Below, one piece after another: positions 13,501-28,500 of a stretch of 64,000 nucleotides of DNA. A model generated the notes under the pieces. The model made no database searches. It saw only the letters and a program-made list of their open reading frames with translations, and was not told the origin of the DNA. Origin of the DNA: Pisaster brevispinus (Eukaryota; Echinodermata; Asteroidea; Forcipulatida; Asteriidae); the NCBI GenBank assembly GCA_023634235.1, contig JAMKCF010000001.1, forward strand, positions 6,450,758 to 6,514,757, given 5' to 3'. Positions within the stretch are counted from its first letter, which is position 1, and each line of letters opens with the position of its first letter. Made by a program: the position numbers and the translations under genes.

Positions 13501-16500
13501 GAGCTGCCATTATTTGTATAATGCAGGGATGAGAAATTTCAATCTTTTTTTCTGAATTGGGTCTGCATGCTACAAAAAAAAAGTAGCTGTTATTTTTGTC
13601 AGATATAAAGAAATTGTGCTCTTTGATCTACGACTGTAGCGCTTATGATACTGCTCCCAATAGCTCCTCGTTTTTTAATGCCAGGGTTTTACCTAAGCGT
13701 TGAAAAGCCATCATGTTAGCAAATCTCCTGAGATTCTAATTTCAGAGCACTTTGTCAGCAATGACTCTCACCCCATTAAATGATGAAATTAAAATACTCT
13801 GACTATAATGTTTTGTCTTTCAGGTACCCACTGTTAGTGTCAATAGAAAACCATTGTAGCGTTGAGCAGCAGAGTGTTATGGCACATCATCTAAAAACAG
13901 TATTTGGAGGTAAGTAGTGATCATTGGGTCAGTGCTTATTGACCCAATTAGCGTCATTAACCACAATAATTCTTGATTGGGCCATTTTATTTCAGTCGGG
14001 CTACTGGATTGTGCAGTGTGGACCTTAGGTGATGCAAGAACAGTTAGACACATGCATTGTATCTTCAATGTAGCTTAGATGTCCATAAAGCTGTAGGCTC
14101 TGTGCATTGTGTAATGCTCCTTGTGAACCATTAGAAGTTGCTACAATGGCTTTTGTGTACACTCCATGCAGCATCTTACGGCCCATTGTTTGCACTGCAT
14201 GCAGCAATGCATAGCTCATAACAACTGGAAAAAAAGGCCCGTCAAACTGTTCAGTTTTGTTTGGGGTTTTTTTTCGTTATTGTTTTTGGCTCATATCTTG
14301 TCCCACTTGTAACATATTTTGTTCATTCGCTGGTTATAACAAATCATTTATGCTCCATACGACTTTCACGACCTTCAGATGCAAAATGAGAGAGCCTTTT
14401 ATGGATACATACAAACATACAACATTGCATGAATTATAGTAAGATTGTATTTATACTCGTCCTAATTTTGATCTTTTTATTTTTATTTGCATTCAGATAA
14501 ATTAAGGACTGACTCGCCAGGTGAGTCTGGGACATACTTGCCATCACCAGAACAGCTCAAAGGAAGGATTATCATTAAGGTAACTTGTTATTCTAGAACC
14601 ACAAATATCATCCATCCAGGTCAAAAAGGGTTGTGGTAAATAAGGTAAAACAACCCCTAAATGACCTTAACATTTAATAACCCCACCAACCATCCGGTGT
14701 GTTCTAAGCACCCTGCTAAATGCACCAACATGCAAGACAGTTGAAATGCATACCTTGCTCACTGCAGCAGAATGCTATCAGAGGACTTTGTTACATTGTG
14801 AATTGGTTTAACAATTTTGGGTTATTAGTCTGAAGAATTCAATGCCCACCTGCTTCTGGAGTAATCGTTTTCCTTTAAAATTTCGTTGCCACAATGGAAC
14901 CCTTACTTGACTAAGGAAAGTCAACAAGGTTCTCACAGTAATTATTACTCGGATTTGACTGCCTCCTGTGAGAAAATTGAATAGGCACTCACCGTGAATC
15001 AAGAGCAAGACTTTGATTTTGGGCTCAACGTCAAAAGTGCTGCCTTGAATTATGTGAGATCTCTGATTGTGTGAACTATTTTACTATGGTTTTAAATATC
15101 ATGTCACTCATCAAGTATCATGGACTGATGTTTGATCAAACATGGAATATAAATAAACAAAAATGTGCCAAGTCTCAGTCCATGTTGGCAGGGGGCATTA
15201 ACCATAGACTTCTGCATTAGGTAGTTGTTTTAATAAACAGGTGGGTTGAGGGAAAGGTCCATCGAACACAAACTTCCTCTTATGTTTGCCATTAATTAAT
15301 AAATAAAATATGGCAATTTTTTTTTTTTAATTTTAAACTTGGTAAAAAGTAATAAGTCAAACACCTCCAAAGCGGAGCCCTGACCCCAAGCCAGAAAGGT
15401 TATGCTTTGGCTAATTGTTCTTGTAAATGACTTAAGCTATATGCAATTATATCTTTGCTAGAATGCTGTTTCTACATAAACAGCTACCCCCTTATATTAG
15501 CCCACTGATCCTCTCTAAAAATTAAAAAAAGCTAAACAATTAGTGCTAAAAGGCAAAAATACAGCATATTTTCTATAAACTGGGAAAAAATTAATGTGTT
15601 AAATGCCCTTGAAATAACCACATTTGCACCAGAGAGCATCTAATGTTAAAACATTTTATTCTGGTTATTACAGCAAGGACCCACGCCGTAAAGGCTTTGT
15701 GTTTGGTCACTCTTGCAATTACATCCTGGCTAGAATGCTGTTTCATAAAACAATTGTTTAAAGGCAATTAAAGCAAATGCTCAAATGGGTAAAAATAATG
15801 TGTAAATCGCCTATGAAGTGCCCTAGATTGCACCAGAGAGCACCCTAGCTGTCTTCCCTTTTACAGCTATCACAGACATTTTTTACCATAATAATTTCAG
15901 GGGAAGAAGCTGCCAGCAGACTTTGTCGGTGAAGAGGGGGAAGTGACAGATGAAGATGAAGGAGCAGATAGTGAAAGGAGAAGAATTAAGAAGGTAAGCC
16001 AGTTAGGACAGGTTGGGGAGGGGGCAGGGGGTTTGTAACTAACTGACATCTACATGTATGGAGCTCCAGAAGTATTATTTTTTATTTTGTTATAAAGTTC
16101 TGAATTCTATTTGGTTGTTACCCATACACTGATGTGTGTTAAGCACTGTATACTCGGTACATTCGGTGTTCCTGTGAAACAATCCACAGGCAATTACTTG
16201 TGTCGGATTCATCCCATGACCTTCGCCATTCTTTTGCCTGTGGATTTTTTTCAGGAATCAGAAAAGTACTGAGTTTACACTGCTTTACACACATCGGTGT
16301 ATGGGTATAACAAAATATTATTCTTTATCCCTGAAACAAATTGAACATTTGTTATATAGTTTTGGTTATGAAACCAAGGATGCCTCAAAAGTGAACTTAA
16401 TCACAAGCTGGCAAGCCTTGGAAAACCTGTAAACAAACTGACAAAGGTGCTTGCCATGTGAACCAGAAACACCGGGGTTAACCCCTACTCTCAATAAGCT

Positions 16501-19500
16501 TTGGGGTTCTTTTATGGCAAAACCAGTCCTAGTACACAGGACCTACAGCTAAACGGCCCATCTGGGCCCAATTTCATAGAGCTGCTTAAGCACAAAAATT
16601 TGCTAAGCACAATAAAAAGTTGCTTACCAGAATAAGGTTACCAGCCAAACTACCATGTCACGTGTACAACTTGTGACTGGTATCTTGCTCATTTCTGCTT
16701 AGCAGGAAATTCTTAAGCAATATATTCTGCTTAAGCAGCTCTATGAAATTGGGCCCTGAAGGACAAAGCAATTGTGGTAGAGTATCTTGCTTAAGGACCC
16801 AAGTGCCACGATGGGGACTCGAACCCACAGTCTGCTGATCAGAAGCACCCAAACTTTAGTCAAATGCTCTTAACATTATTACCCCTGTGTTTGGGTCATA
16901 TTTGGTTCATGTTTGGTTCTCATGTTTTGATAGTTGCATTGTACATGAATGCAGGGGGTTGATGGAACATGCAGGATGCAGGGGGAAAAGGTTGGCCGTA
17001 TTAATAGAGAGGAATCTTTGGGGAGTAGGGATCTCAATGAACAGTAAATTGCAGTATCATTATTATACTTTATACACTGCACACACAGTTTCTTGTCATT
17101 TGATTGGTGGGGCATGCGTCACTTGGCATCCGTTATTTTGCCATGCATACAGGGCCCAAGTTCATGGCTGTGCTTACCGCAAGCAAAGAATCAGCGCTTA
17201 CGAAAGCAGGGAATTCCGTGCTTACGTCAAGCGTATTTTACGGGTTAGCAGAGAATTTTTGCTTGTGCGTGCGCCACGTTACTAGGCATTCTTTGCTTCG
17301 CTTACACAGCTAGCGCAGAAGTTTGGCGCTTGCAAAGTAAGCGGAGAATGGTGACCGTAAGCTCAGAATTCGGCGGTAAGCATAGCAATGAAATTGGGCC
17401 TTGCTGTGATGCTCCAAAATGGTACATAGGTGTCCTATATGGATTTTAGTGTAGGACGCTTTGCAGCATCATTTTTGAAATAATCGTGCCTTGCCCATTT
17501 GTCCAAATGAGGCAAGGTCTTGTCAAGGCAGACAAGGATGTTGACATGGAGTTGCCCCATTTGGTTAGAAGGGGTTATTATAGTTTTCAGAGTGTGGGGT
17601 GGATGAGTTTCCATGTCTATTTTGTGTTTTTCTGTGAACAAAATTCAAATGACAAGTATCTATGTGTTGTTGCTGAATGTAATCGCTTGGTGAAATCCAG
17701 CCCTACCTTAACTTAACTCTATACACTTTCTTTTTCTGTCTCTTTTGTACAGCCCGTACCTCGAGTAGCCTTTTGTGCCCTGTGATGGGCGACTTCCATT
17801 AGAAAAACTTTATAAATGAATAACAAAATAAGCATTACAGTAATTTGTCTTAACCTTTGAGGAGTTAATAAGCCGTGGTCTGAGTATTACTCCTTCTTGT
17901 GTTGATTTCTTCCTCAGGAGGGTTTCAAGAAAAGGGTTCTCATTAAGGAGTTGTCCGATCTGGTCACGTTATGCAAATCCGTCCGTTTTGAAGACTTCCA
18001 TGAAGCAGCACAGAAGCGTAAGAAATATTTTCAATCATTTAATCAAATTAACCCATAGAGTTCCAATACCTTCTAAATCCAGTTTTCAATGTTCAACGGC
18101 CCAAACATTCAGTGCTTATTACAGGGTCAGGCATTCCAATCAAATGTAAGTCCAAACAATTTGGTTTGGAGTGACGTAGGAGAAGAGGATATTGGAGAAC
18201 TGCTTTCCCCTGTTGAGCTGACAGGGCATGGCAGTTATTTAAAGTGAATGCTATTTGCATGCTGTTCACATGCTAATATAGCAGTCGGGCATTCCAGTCA
18301 AATGTAAGTCCAAACAAATAGGAGAAGAGGATATTGGAGAAATTAGGCCACGCACACTTTCCAAACTTCCTAGTTTGTAAGGGCTAATCGAAGTAATCAC
18401 TAACAAAGACCTCGGATATTTCCAGGCGTTACACTCCAAAGTTGTTCACCTTTATAGTGTGCTTTGTCAGGTGATCTTTGGTTTGTTATTGTTCTGCCAG
18501 AGCTGTGTTTTGAGAGAGTTGTGACAATTTACGACTAGAAGTCATTTTGGGTCCCCAACAAAAATACATGTGTGCACACAGGGTGCCAGACTAGACTGCA
18601 CATTGGGCTTGGCCGCATTTGGACTGCAAATGACATCTAGCAACCACGTGACCAAAGAAAAATGGTCCCTCCGTGTTGCAACTCTCTAAATACACAGGTC
18701 TGGGTTCTTTGGCGGAGTAAACAAACTTTGCTTGCAAACGGCCTGTTGACACTAGTCTGGCTTCACCAAAGGTTTTAAATGCTGCTATTTCTACACTTTA
18801 TTTACAGAAAAGTACTGGGAGATCTGTTCTTTGAGTGAGGGCAATGCTATCAAGTTTGCCAGTCTCTGTGCGGAGGATTTTGTGAATCACAATAAACACC
18901 TTCTCACGAGAGTTTACCCAAATCCAAACAGAGTTGATTCCAGCAACTATAACCCACAGGATGTTTGGAACTGTGGATGTCAGATTGGTGAGGAACTCTT
19001 TAATAAAAGGAACCAAATAACTTTGGTTTTATTCTACAACAACCTGCAACAAACACTCACACTTTCTGAGTCCTCCAAGAGAAAACAAAAATAACCTCTT
19101 CCTCAGTGGGATAAATAGGTATCTGAGAGGGTAGGGGTTGTACACTTCCCAGGGAGCTGGGAATGTTATTGGCCCAATGACCAGGGCTCTAATGTAAAGC
19201 GCATTGATAATGATATGCTATTGTATAATGCGCTATATAAGAACTAGTTTATTTTATTATTTTCAAGTTCTTTGAGTGGAAATCGAACCCAACCTTGTAC
19301 GTTTTACAGCAGATATTTCTTAAAAGGACACATTGCCTTCAAATTCTGCATTTTCGGCTTCAAAAGTGTTTGTTATGATCTGAATATGGTTGGAAAGATG
19401 TTTTAATTTACACAAATATCACTCGAAATATCCCTCCGTTTTCATTTCCTGATATTCACAAGATATTGTATTACATTAGATTGTGTCACTTCGTGAAAAA

Positions 19501-22500
19501 CAGAAACTGTTTGCTTTGCATCCAGTTTATTTGTTTTGTTTTTTGTATCACGCACTGACATGAATATTCTTACTATATTTCTTATTGATTTATGATGTGA
19601 AACTATCAAAAAAATTATCTTTATCAAGTTTAAAGCATCAGGTGTCCACTACAAGGAAATTAGTTGCAAGTACTTAGAAATTTTGGAGGATAGTAGTGTA
19701 TAAAAAGCATTTTTAGATAGTTTTCTTCAATTGCTAGTTTCTACTGGTAGCTGTGTGTCAGTTCGAGGTGTCAGTGGAGGTATTGGAGGCTTGCATAGTT
19801 ATCTATCACTCAAAACCTTGCCCAGTTGCGCATCTATGCAACACCGAGAGAAAACTGTGGTTCCTAGGGAAAACCTGAGGGAGTATACCGCTATGCCTCA
19901 GAGCTTAGTTGGTAGAGCATCTGCCCTGAGTGTCAGGGGTCTTGGGTTCATATTCCAATGAGGACCATTTGATTTTTCTCTCATCCCATGTTTGGTCAAA
20001 ACCATAGTGAATGTTATTGTAAGGTCAAACTGTAGAAAGGTTAAGTTCTGGTTGGTGTGATGCAAATATTGGCACAGACTTTCCTGCTGATTTAGTTAAT
20101 ACATGTAGCTTACCATTCTTGAAATCATTAGCATTCCTATTGCAACATTTTGTAGAGTCAATTTTTGTAAAGATGATCTCTTGAACATTGTTCTTCATTT
20201 TGAGACAGTGACCACATAACATTTTAAATTGGGAATTACTATGTCATCAAAATGTTGTGTTGATATTTGCATATGAGTCTGAGAAAAACTATACTAGTAA
20301 ACTTGCGGGAACAAAAATGTTTAACACTCTTCTGGGAGAAGTGTTGGTTCTGAGAAGAATCAGTGTGGTCTCAAGGTTTTGGACAGTACACTCTGCTCGT
20401 CTTCGGGAGAAAATGTTTTCTCCCGAAGATGGGCAGAGTATTCGGTTCGAACGACGAGACCACACCTGTCCTTCTCAGAACAACACTTCTCTCAGAGGAG
20501 TTTTATACATCGTTGCACCCGCAAGTTTACTGCTATAGTTTTTCTTATGATCCTCACCATGCAAACACCACTAACACATGTAATATGTGAAACTGTCAAA
20601 TGTCTGAAGATCCTCATTGCACATACTGTTTTTTCTCGGAGGTCCACACTATTTACTTCATGTAAACTCATTTGTACCAAAAACCAGCCTTACATCAGCA
20701 ATCGCATCATAACTTCTCAAACAGAAGCTTGTAATCTTTGTTTTGTTTTACTTTTTGCCTTTGTTTCCTGCAGTTGCCCTTAACTATCAGACGCCCGGGC
20801 TAATGACAGACTTGTATGACGGCAAATTCAGACAAAATGGACAGTGTGGCTATGTCCTCAAACCAGGAGTCATGAGAGAAGGTACAAAGTCAGAACAGAG
20901 ATTTTGAGGATCCCCCCAACCCCACCCCCAGTGAAACCTCAACCCTGAGCTTTTTTTAAATATTTTTTTAAATATTTAAAAAAATAAAAACAAATTTAGT
21001 AATTGCAATAAAACTTCATTGTCAACAACCCACAAGAATGAGTAAAACTAACATTTTTCTTTGTTCCTTAAAAAAAAAATCTACCTTGGTAGCAGCTTTT
21101 GATTCAAACACAGCTGAAATTGCATGAGTTCATCAAGATAGAAGAGAAATGCTCTCAAAGGATTCAAGGTACAAGCCATTATCAGAAATACAAAATCAAC
21201 ACGAAAGGCTGTTTTGAACAGCTTTATTAATGTATGATTTGAATGATTTGGTTTATGCAGAGATCTCTTACTTTAGTGCCAATTCACGGGACATTATACC
21301 TGGAGTGTCGCCCCAGATTCTTCATATCAAGATTATCAGCGGCCAGAAGTTTCCAAAGCCCAAAGGATCTGGATCCAAAGGGGATGTAAGTTTAACACAT
21401 TGACTGCCGCCTACGAGTATATTCGTAGTAACAGGTGTAACGGAGTCTGCCACTACGAGTATACTCATAGAGAATAAAAGGTTTTTGTATTTTGAATACA
21501 CTGGCACCGTACTAAGAACGCAACAAATATGCTTCTGGCAGTGGTGAGGACATACATGTACATCCTTAGAATTTGTATGTTCAAATTATTTTTTGCTGTT
21601 GGTATGTGCGCATGCGCACCACACTTGGCAAATGGGAACGCTCTACGAATCTATGACCAGCAGTCAACATGTTAATAGATGTTAAATTTGATAAAAAATA
21701 TTATTTGGTTTCATCCATACACCAATGTGTGTAAAGCACTGTTTACTCAGTACTTTTCTGAGTTCTGTGAAAAAAATCAACAGGCATCTTAATAAGGTAA
21801 TTAAAGCATTCAAGAATGCGACAGGATGCTGTACTGGACAATTTTTGTATTATAATGTAGAGGTGAAACCATAAACAACAGTTGCACTACCAGGTTTAAA
21901 ATTTCCCTTTTTTGTGCAGACCTGTTTAAGTAGTGTTCAGAAAATTCCCAAACCCAAGAAATCTGATATTTTGGTTAGCTGAAACAAATCGGACATTTTC
22001 TTTCATGTTTTTGTCAAATAATGTTCTGAAAATGTGGGAATGATACAAAGAAAGAGAGAGTTGTTGACAAAGATTTGTGATCATCTTATCATCTCAAGGT
22101 TATTGACCCCTATGTTTCCATGGAGATCTTTGGTATTCCGGCTGACTGTGCAGAGGAACGGACAAAAACTATTCCTCACAACGGTAAGCAAGATGTGTAT
22201 TAAAACAATTTTTCAAAAGATGTAATGTGTCTTCAAGTTTGGACGGGAAAAATTCATTGCAGAAAAAAGAAATTGAGAGTTCTTGTTTAAGCTTAAGACA
22301 GAAAGTTCATGTTGAATACAAATTGTATCAATTAAATAAAGAACCTCGTTGCTAAAAGGTGAAACTAATAAATTGGGGTTTGTTTTTCTTCAACCCTCCT
22401 ACTGATTGAACATTGGAATCAATTGAAAATCCATTTATCACACTTGCCTGTAGCTTTGTACACACTCAAAGATTTTTCTGACAGTATCTTGTGATGCCAC

Positions 22501-25500
22501 TTACTTTGTGCTGCCAATGGGTTTTTGAATAAAACAATGAATGAATTAATGAAAAATTGTGCACAACCATGCATGATAAATGGTTTTGGATGGTGAAACA
22601 GTGGGCTCCACATTCTACCAGAGAGTAAAAGGGTTAGTAGCTTGAAGAGTTGATTTTATGTAGGCATTCAAATGCTCTGTTTCAAAACATTATAGTTTTT
22701 TTCAGTGGAAACTTGATAGAGTTATAAATTGTATGTCACTTTCTACTTAGCAGTGTTACTCTATGCATATGCAACTGAGTCAATAACAACTCCTACAGTT
22801 TGCTCCCAACATCCTATCCATGTGATTGATGCTAGGTGTGGTCTGTTATGCAATAGTCAAAAGGTATCATGTGTGCTTGTCAAAAAAGATAGGACGAAAA
22901 TGCATGGTGTAGTGCCAAAATGCAAGGATTATAATGTAGTTCATATTAATTTGATTAATGACAAGGACCTGACAGTGAACATTTCCTATAGAATTTAACT
23001 TGGTTTCCCTTACACCCATGTGTATTAAGCACTGTATGCTCAGTGCTTTCCCGAGCTCTGTGAAAAAAAAAAACAGCGATCACTCGGGTGGGATTCGACC
23101 CACGACCTTTGCATTGCTAGAGCAGATGTCTTTACCATGTGACATGACCTGACAAGAAACATTTATTGCCATCATACTACGCAGGTCAAGCACCAGTTCA
23201 CACAACCAACATTCTGTATTAAAGCAGACTGTATCTGTATATAGTTTCCCCGTGGGGATTTGTACTGATGGTGGGACAGCATGATTACATGTGTGCAAGA
23301 ACCAAACATTCCAGAGCACCGAAGGTGTAAGACAGAGAACTGGAGCTCTGTCTAGTTCTGGGACGTGAACTACGCATGGGTGGCATTTCGGCAAGCAATT
23401 GTTTTGCTCTATCAGTGATAGCAATGGTCATTGTCTGCACTGATCTATTGTTGCATCAAAAGAGTTGCTTGCTGAAATGGCGAGTTCCCAAATCTTGCGC
23501 CTTTGGTGCTCTATAATCTTTGGTAAAAACGAGTACTCCGTCTTTATTATATAACTTTATGCCACAGCCTGACCTTTACATAATGTATTTATCAGTTTGA
23601 CTTTTATTTCTTTAGGTTACAACCCCATCTATGATGAAAGTTTTGATTTCACTGTCAATTTACCGGAGCTGGCTCTGGTCCGTTTTGTTGTACTCGATGA
23701 TGACTTCATTGGGGACGAGTTCATTGGACAGTTTACAATACCATTTGAATGTCTACAACCAGGTAAATATAGGCTTGATTAGTTGAGTTGTTCATGCTAT
23801 AATATTGAAAAGTCATCACAAAAGTGCAAACAAAGCTCTTCATCTAATTACATGACTGTGAAATACATGGCAGCTTGGCCAGTAATATTATTTATTTATT
23901 TATTTGTTTGGGGTGTTTTTGCTTCAAAGTGATCATGTTATGGTCGAGCAGTGAAAAGCACCGGACTCAAGGTCTGGTGTTTCTGATCAGCGGAGTGTGG
24001 GTTCGAGTCCCAGTCTTGGCACTTGTGTCCTTGAGCAAGATACTTTAAACCATAATTAGTTTGTCTTCCAGATGTGACATAAAGTCGTATGTCCCAAATA
24101 CTAGGATTGGTAGTGCACATAAAAGAACCAGGGGCGCTTATCGTGGATAAGCAGGGGTTACTACCTCAGTGTTTCTGGTTCACATACATGTAGCAAGCAT
24201 CCTTGCAAGCTACATTGATTAACACGTTGACTGCCGGTCATAGATTCGTAGGGCGTTCCCATTTGCCAAGTGTGGTGCACATGCGCACATACCAACAGCA
24301 AAAACACTCAAAAGAAATAATTTGAACATACAAATTCTAAGGATGTATGTCCTCACCACTGCCAGAAGGGTATTTCTGTTCTCAGTTATGCCAGTGTATT
24401 CAATTAACAATACAAAAACCTTTCATTCTCCACTCGTAGTGGCAGAATCCGTTACACCTGTTACTACGAATATACCCGTAGGCGGCAGTCAACGTGTTAA
24501 GTCACTGATGAGGCATTCTCGGTTTCTTTTCCAGAAATGTTTAATAATCATGACATTTCTTTGTAATGTAAAAATTCCACTCAATAGATATTATTTGCCA
24601 CTTGCTTCTCTAGTTCTTAATTAGATACCAAGGCTGTTTTTTCATGTTCTTGTTTAACAGGTTACAGACATTTTACGTTGCTCTCAAACACTGGAGAGTC
24701 ACTTGAACCAGCGTCACTGTTTGTACATGTTGCCGTCACTAACAAACGTGGAGGAGGGGTGAGTTTACACAAAAATTGGTTTCGAATAACAACATTTTCA
24801 CAATTTTATTGCATTACTGGAAATGAGATCAAAATAGTGTAAGAAGCTACACAGCAGCTAATGGTTGTATGGCTTTTGGCTGGCACCCCCTAACAAAGAT
24901 ATTGACAAAATAGGAAGACCGCCAATATAGGGCTAGACAGCTAAGTTGGTACAGTGCTGGCAGGTTAAAGCGGAGGCCGTTCGTTCAAATCTAGCTCTCT
25001 CTTTCTCTTTCTTTAACCCCAAATTATTTACAAATCACCCAGACTGTTTCCCTTGTGGTTATAACTTGATATTTGAAATAAAAAAGTTGCATCCCCTTAA
25101 GCTGCCACTCCCCCAGGTTGTATCAGAAACTTGGGTGTGATCCCTGGCTACAATATTGCCAAAATAGGGAGACACCTTTAAGCAAAAAGTGGCCGCTTAT
25201 TGTAATAAAAAAATCCATATGTTAATGTATAGCAATGCATTTTTGCAAGTGCGCATGCATATAGCGCCTCAGTAAAATGTTTTTATGTCTCAAGCACTTT
25301 ACAAAAAAGGAAACGGCGCTGATGTAGTGTTTTTCCAGAGTGAAGGAGAAGACAATGAGAGTGAGCATTCTTCCCTTAGCACTTACCCTGGAAGCGAGAA
25401 TGGTGATAGTAAACATAGAATTCCATGGTACACCAGAGCCATGAAATGAGGCCATGAATTTTGTGACTTACTAACTCTAATGTTAATTTGATTTCAGAAA

Positions 25501-28500
25501 CCAACAAAGCGAGGCATGTCAGTCAAGAAATCCAAAAGGTCAAGAGACTACACTCATGTCCGACCTGTAGGCGTCAAAACTATTGATGAGGTTTTCAAGG
25601 TAAGTACATGTAGTTCACAATATTTTTGATCTGACCATTTTGAAAGCAATGGCTTCGGCTTAGGCAATGTCTGTAACCCAAACAGATGGATGGTGCCTAA
25701 GCCAGAGCCAAAGCTTTCACAAATTCTCATAGACTGGTATCTTTCCATCTTGGCACCTGTAGAGTACAATAGCCAGTCAAAACAGAGCTCTCTGTTAGCA
25801 GTGGTTAGCTGGCCACTCGCCAAAAACAATCAGTAAAAGTTCTCCCCGAGTTAGGTACGGATGGCTAGCTCATTGCTTCCCACAGCTACATCAGGCATGG
25901 AGCAACATACAGTAGCCACTGAGGCCATGACCTCTGTTTTCATGGTCTTGGCCTTGGTGCGCCTTCCTAGTTTCTCATAGACTTTGAAACCCTGCAGTGA
26001 GGGCCGCTGTCGGCACATGCTGACATATATTAATATTTTCATTGTCTTAACCACATCGTACACACTGGTCAGCTCATATGCCATGATACCCTAAGCTGGA
26101 CCATGCCACATGTCTTAGAGGGGTGTCAATCAGTATGGGACAGTGGTTTGGTTAGGAGGGGGCAGGACAAAACTCATCTTTTGTGTACAAAATCGGTATG
26201 TCAATTGTCTATGGTAGATGAAACCAAATGATAAAACATAATTAATTAACCTAGGCAAAACCTGGGCTTGTAAACAACACACTTTAAAAAAAACGTTGGA
26301 AAATACAACAACCCCTCTTACTTATGAAAAAAAGCTTGTCAGCAATTGTACTATGGGGGCGTTGCAACCAAGCAGGTCCCTCGCTCGAAGGTTAAAAGTT
26401 TTCCAGTGAACTGCCCGTTGTAAAATTAAAATGGCATTGTCCTCTCAAAGTTGATTATTCACGGAACATAATGTTCATATGGCTTCAAATCCAATTCTCA
26501 TGATAAATGAGAAGGAAGCTTACGATACAAACTGTTGGAAGATCTTGCATACTTTTGTAACTGCTAGTTTGTTTGATGACAAAAGTAGGTTCAGGCAAAC
26601 CATGCATAAAAAGTCTGCACAGGTTTGTAATAGGCTGTAGGCTGCTAAAACCTTGCAGGCAAGTTTCAGGTGATGGCATCCAATCACTTTACTGGCAGTG
26701 CAAATGATCCGGCTGATACGCTTCACGTCATCGGCTGTTGCATTGCCTAATATGATAAATGAGAAGTGATTAAGTGTTAGACAATTTGATACTTGGTATA
26801 AAGCAAGCACCCAATATGTTTTGTATTATTAATCCATTCGATGTTTGTTTACAGGCTTCACTGGCACCTCTCAAAGAAGGCAGTGAATTAAGGGAAAATG
26901 TTCAGAATGCTATGACCAGGTTCAAGGAGGCATGTGGTCTAGCATCCATAGCGAACCTTAAGCAGTGTATACGCCTCCTGGCAACCAGACTGGCTGGATC
27001 GTCGGATACAGTGACTCTGCGATTGTCCATGAAGGATGACCTAGCTTTCTTGGATGCAGAGGGGAGCGCCCCAGACATGCTCAAGAAGGCACTCAGTGCA
27101 TTTGAATTGGTGAGAAAACACCTGTCTTTTAGCAATGATGTTAACAACTCTCTTTAGTGTTGCTCTATAAAATTCAGCAATGTGGAATTTCCAAACACTG
27201 TTGTACCAATTTTTTTTGCTGAATATGAAAGCTAAATGGGAAGTTTCACACTTATTTACAAATTCCTAGATTGTTTCTGAGAGCAAGACATTCAAAAAAA
27301 ATGTGTTTGAGTTGTTTAGACAGATTTAATGATCATTCAGTGGTTGTTTTCTTGAATTCTAGATGGTTTCCGAGAGCAAGACACTGATGGAACAAGCAGA
27401 CAGTCTAGTTGTAAGAATTGATGAAGTACAGAAAGCTGGATTGGAGTACCATGTAAGTGGACACTGTCCCCTCATTCATGGACCAGTCTTTTTTTTTTGA
27501 GTAAAGCTGGATGGATTCTACTTAAAGCTTACTGTTATTGTTTTGGTTTTGCCCTACACCGATATTTGATAATCACTGCGTATTCAGTGCTTTCCAGAGT
27601 CCTGTGGAATAAAAAGGCATGTACTACTCGGTTTGGATATGATCCAACGACACCCACCATTCTAGAGCAAATATCTGAATCAACTAGACCATCAAGTTTT
27701 CCCGATGACCAGTGACAGATCCTCCACTTATATATGCCAACTGAAGAAATCAAGCGAATTGCATGGCATATAAATCAATTTTTAAATTTTAATATGGGTA
27801 AAAACTAACTTGTGAAACGCTTCTGAAATGTCCCACATTGCACAAGAGACTCTTTAATCCTTTTGTTCCCCGAAGCCCTAAATTAGTCCCGGAACCTGTG
27901 CTTTGATCAACCGTCTTAAAACAACAGCAGGATTACAATTTCAACTTGGAAATTAGCACTGAAAGTTTGCTGACCCCCGCCCCCCCCCCCATTCATTGCG
28001 TATCTGCCCCTGGTGACAGGAGGCCAGTTTGAATCCTGTAGTAAGCAGATTATCTCTTTATGAAATAAGGCCCTGTTCATGTCTTTGTCACCAATGCCTT
28101 TGTGTTTGAAGTTCCTTATATCTTCATTCCATGCAGGACAATCTGAGCTATTTACTCACCAAGGATGGCCTGAAAGGCAAGAGGCTCTCGAAGGTAAGAC
28201 CAATAGTCCTCTTAAAGTTTGATGTGGATTAGCGTGCCAGGGCTCTACCAACTGAGTTATCTTAAAACTCACATCCCTCCTATATAGGGCTAGATAGCTC
28301 AGTTGGTTGAGGACTGGCACATTCATCCGGAGGTCGTAGATTCAAACTCCGCTCTAGTTAATTTTTGTTTGTTCAACCAAAACTTAATACAAATTTTCCC
28401 AGGAAGTTTCCTTGTGTTTTTTTACTTGATAATTGAAATAAAAAGTTTCATCCCTTTAAGGTGATCCCTCTGCTGCGGCTTCCCTGGTTACATCGTAAAC

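Noticed and set aside
20363..20783. Open frames across the hairpin
   Set aside because: The hairpin arms give complementary open frames; the real coding here is PLCL exon k in another frame context.
23938..24020. tRNA-Leu gene
   Set aside because: Has A- and B-box-like parts but is fused to a SINE body and lacks a clean acceptor stem. The same holds for 19884, 24933, 28288 and 28592.
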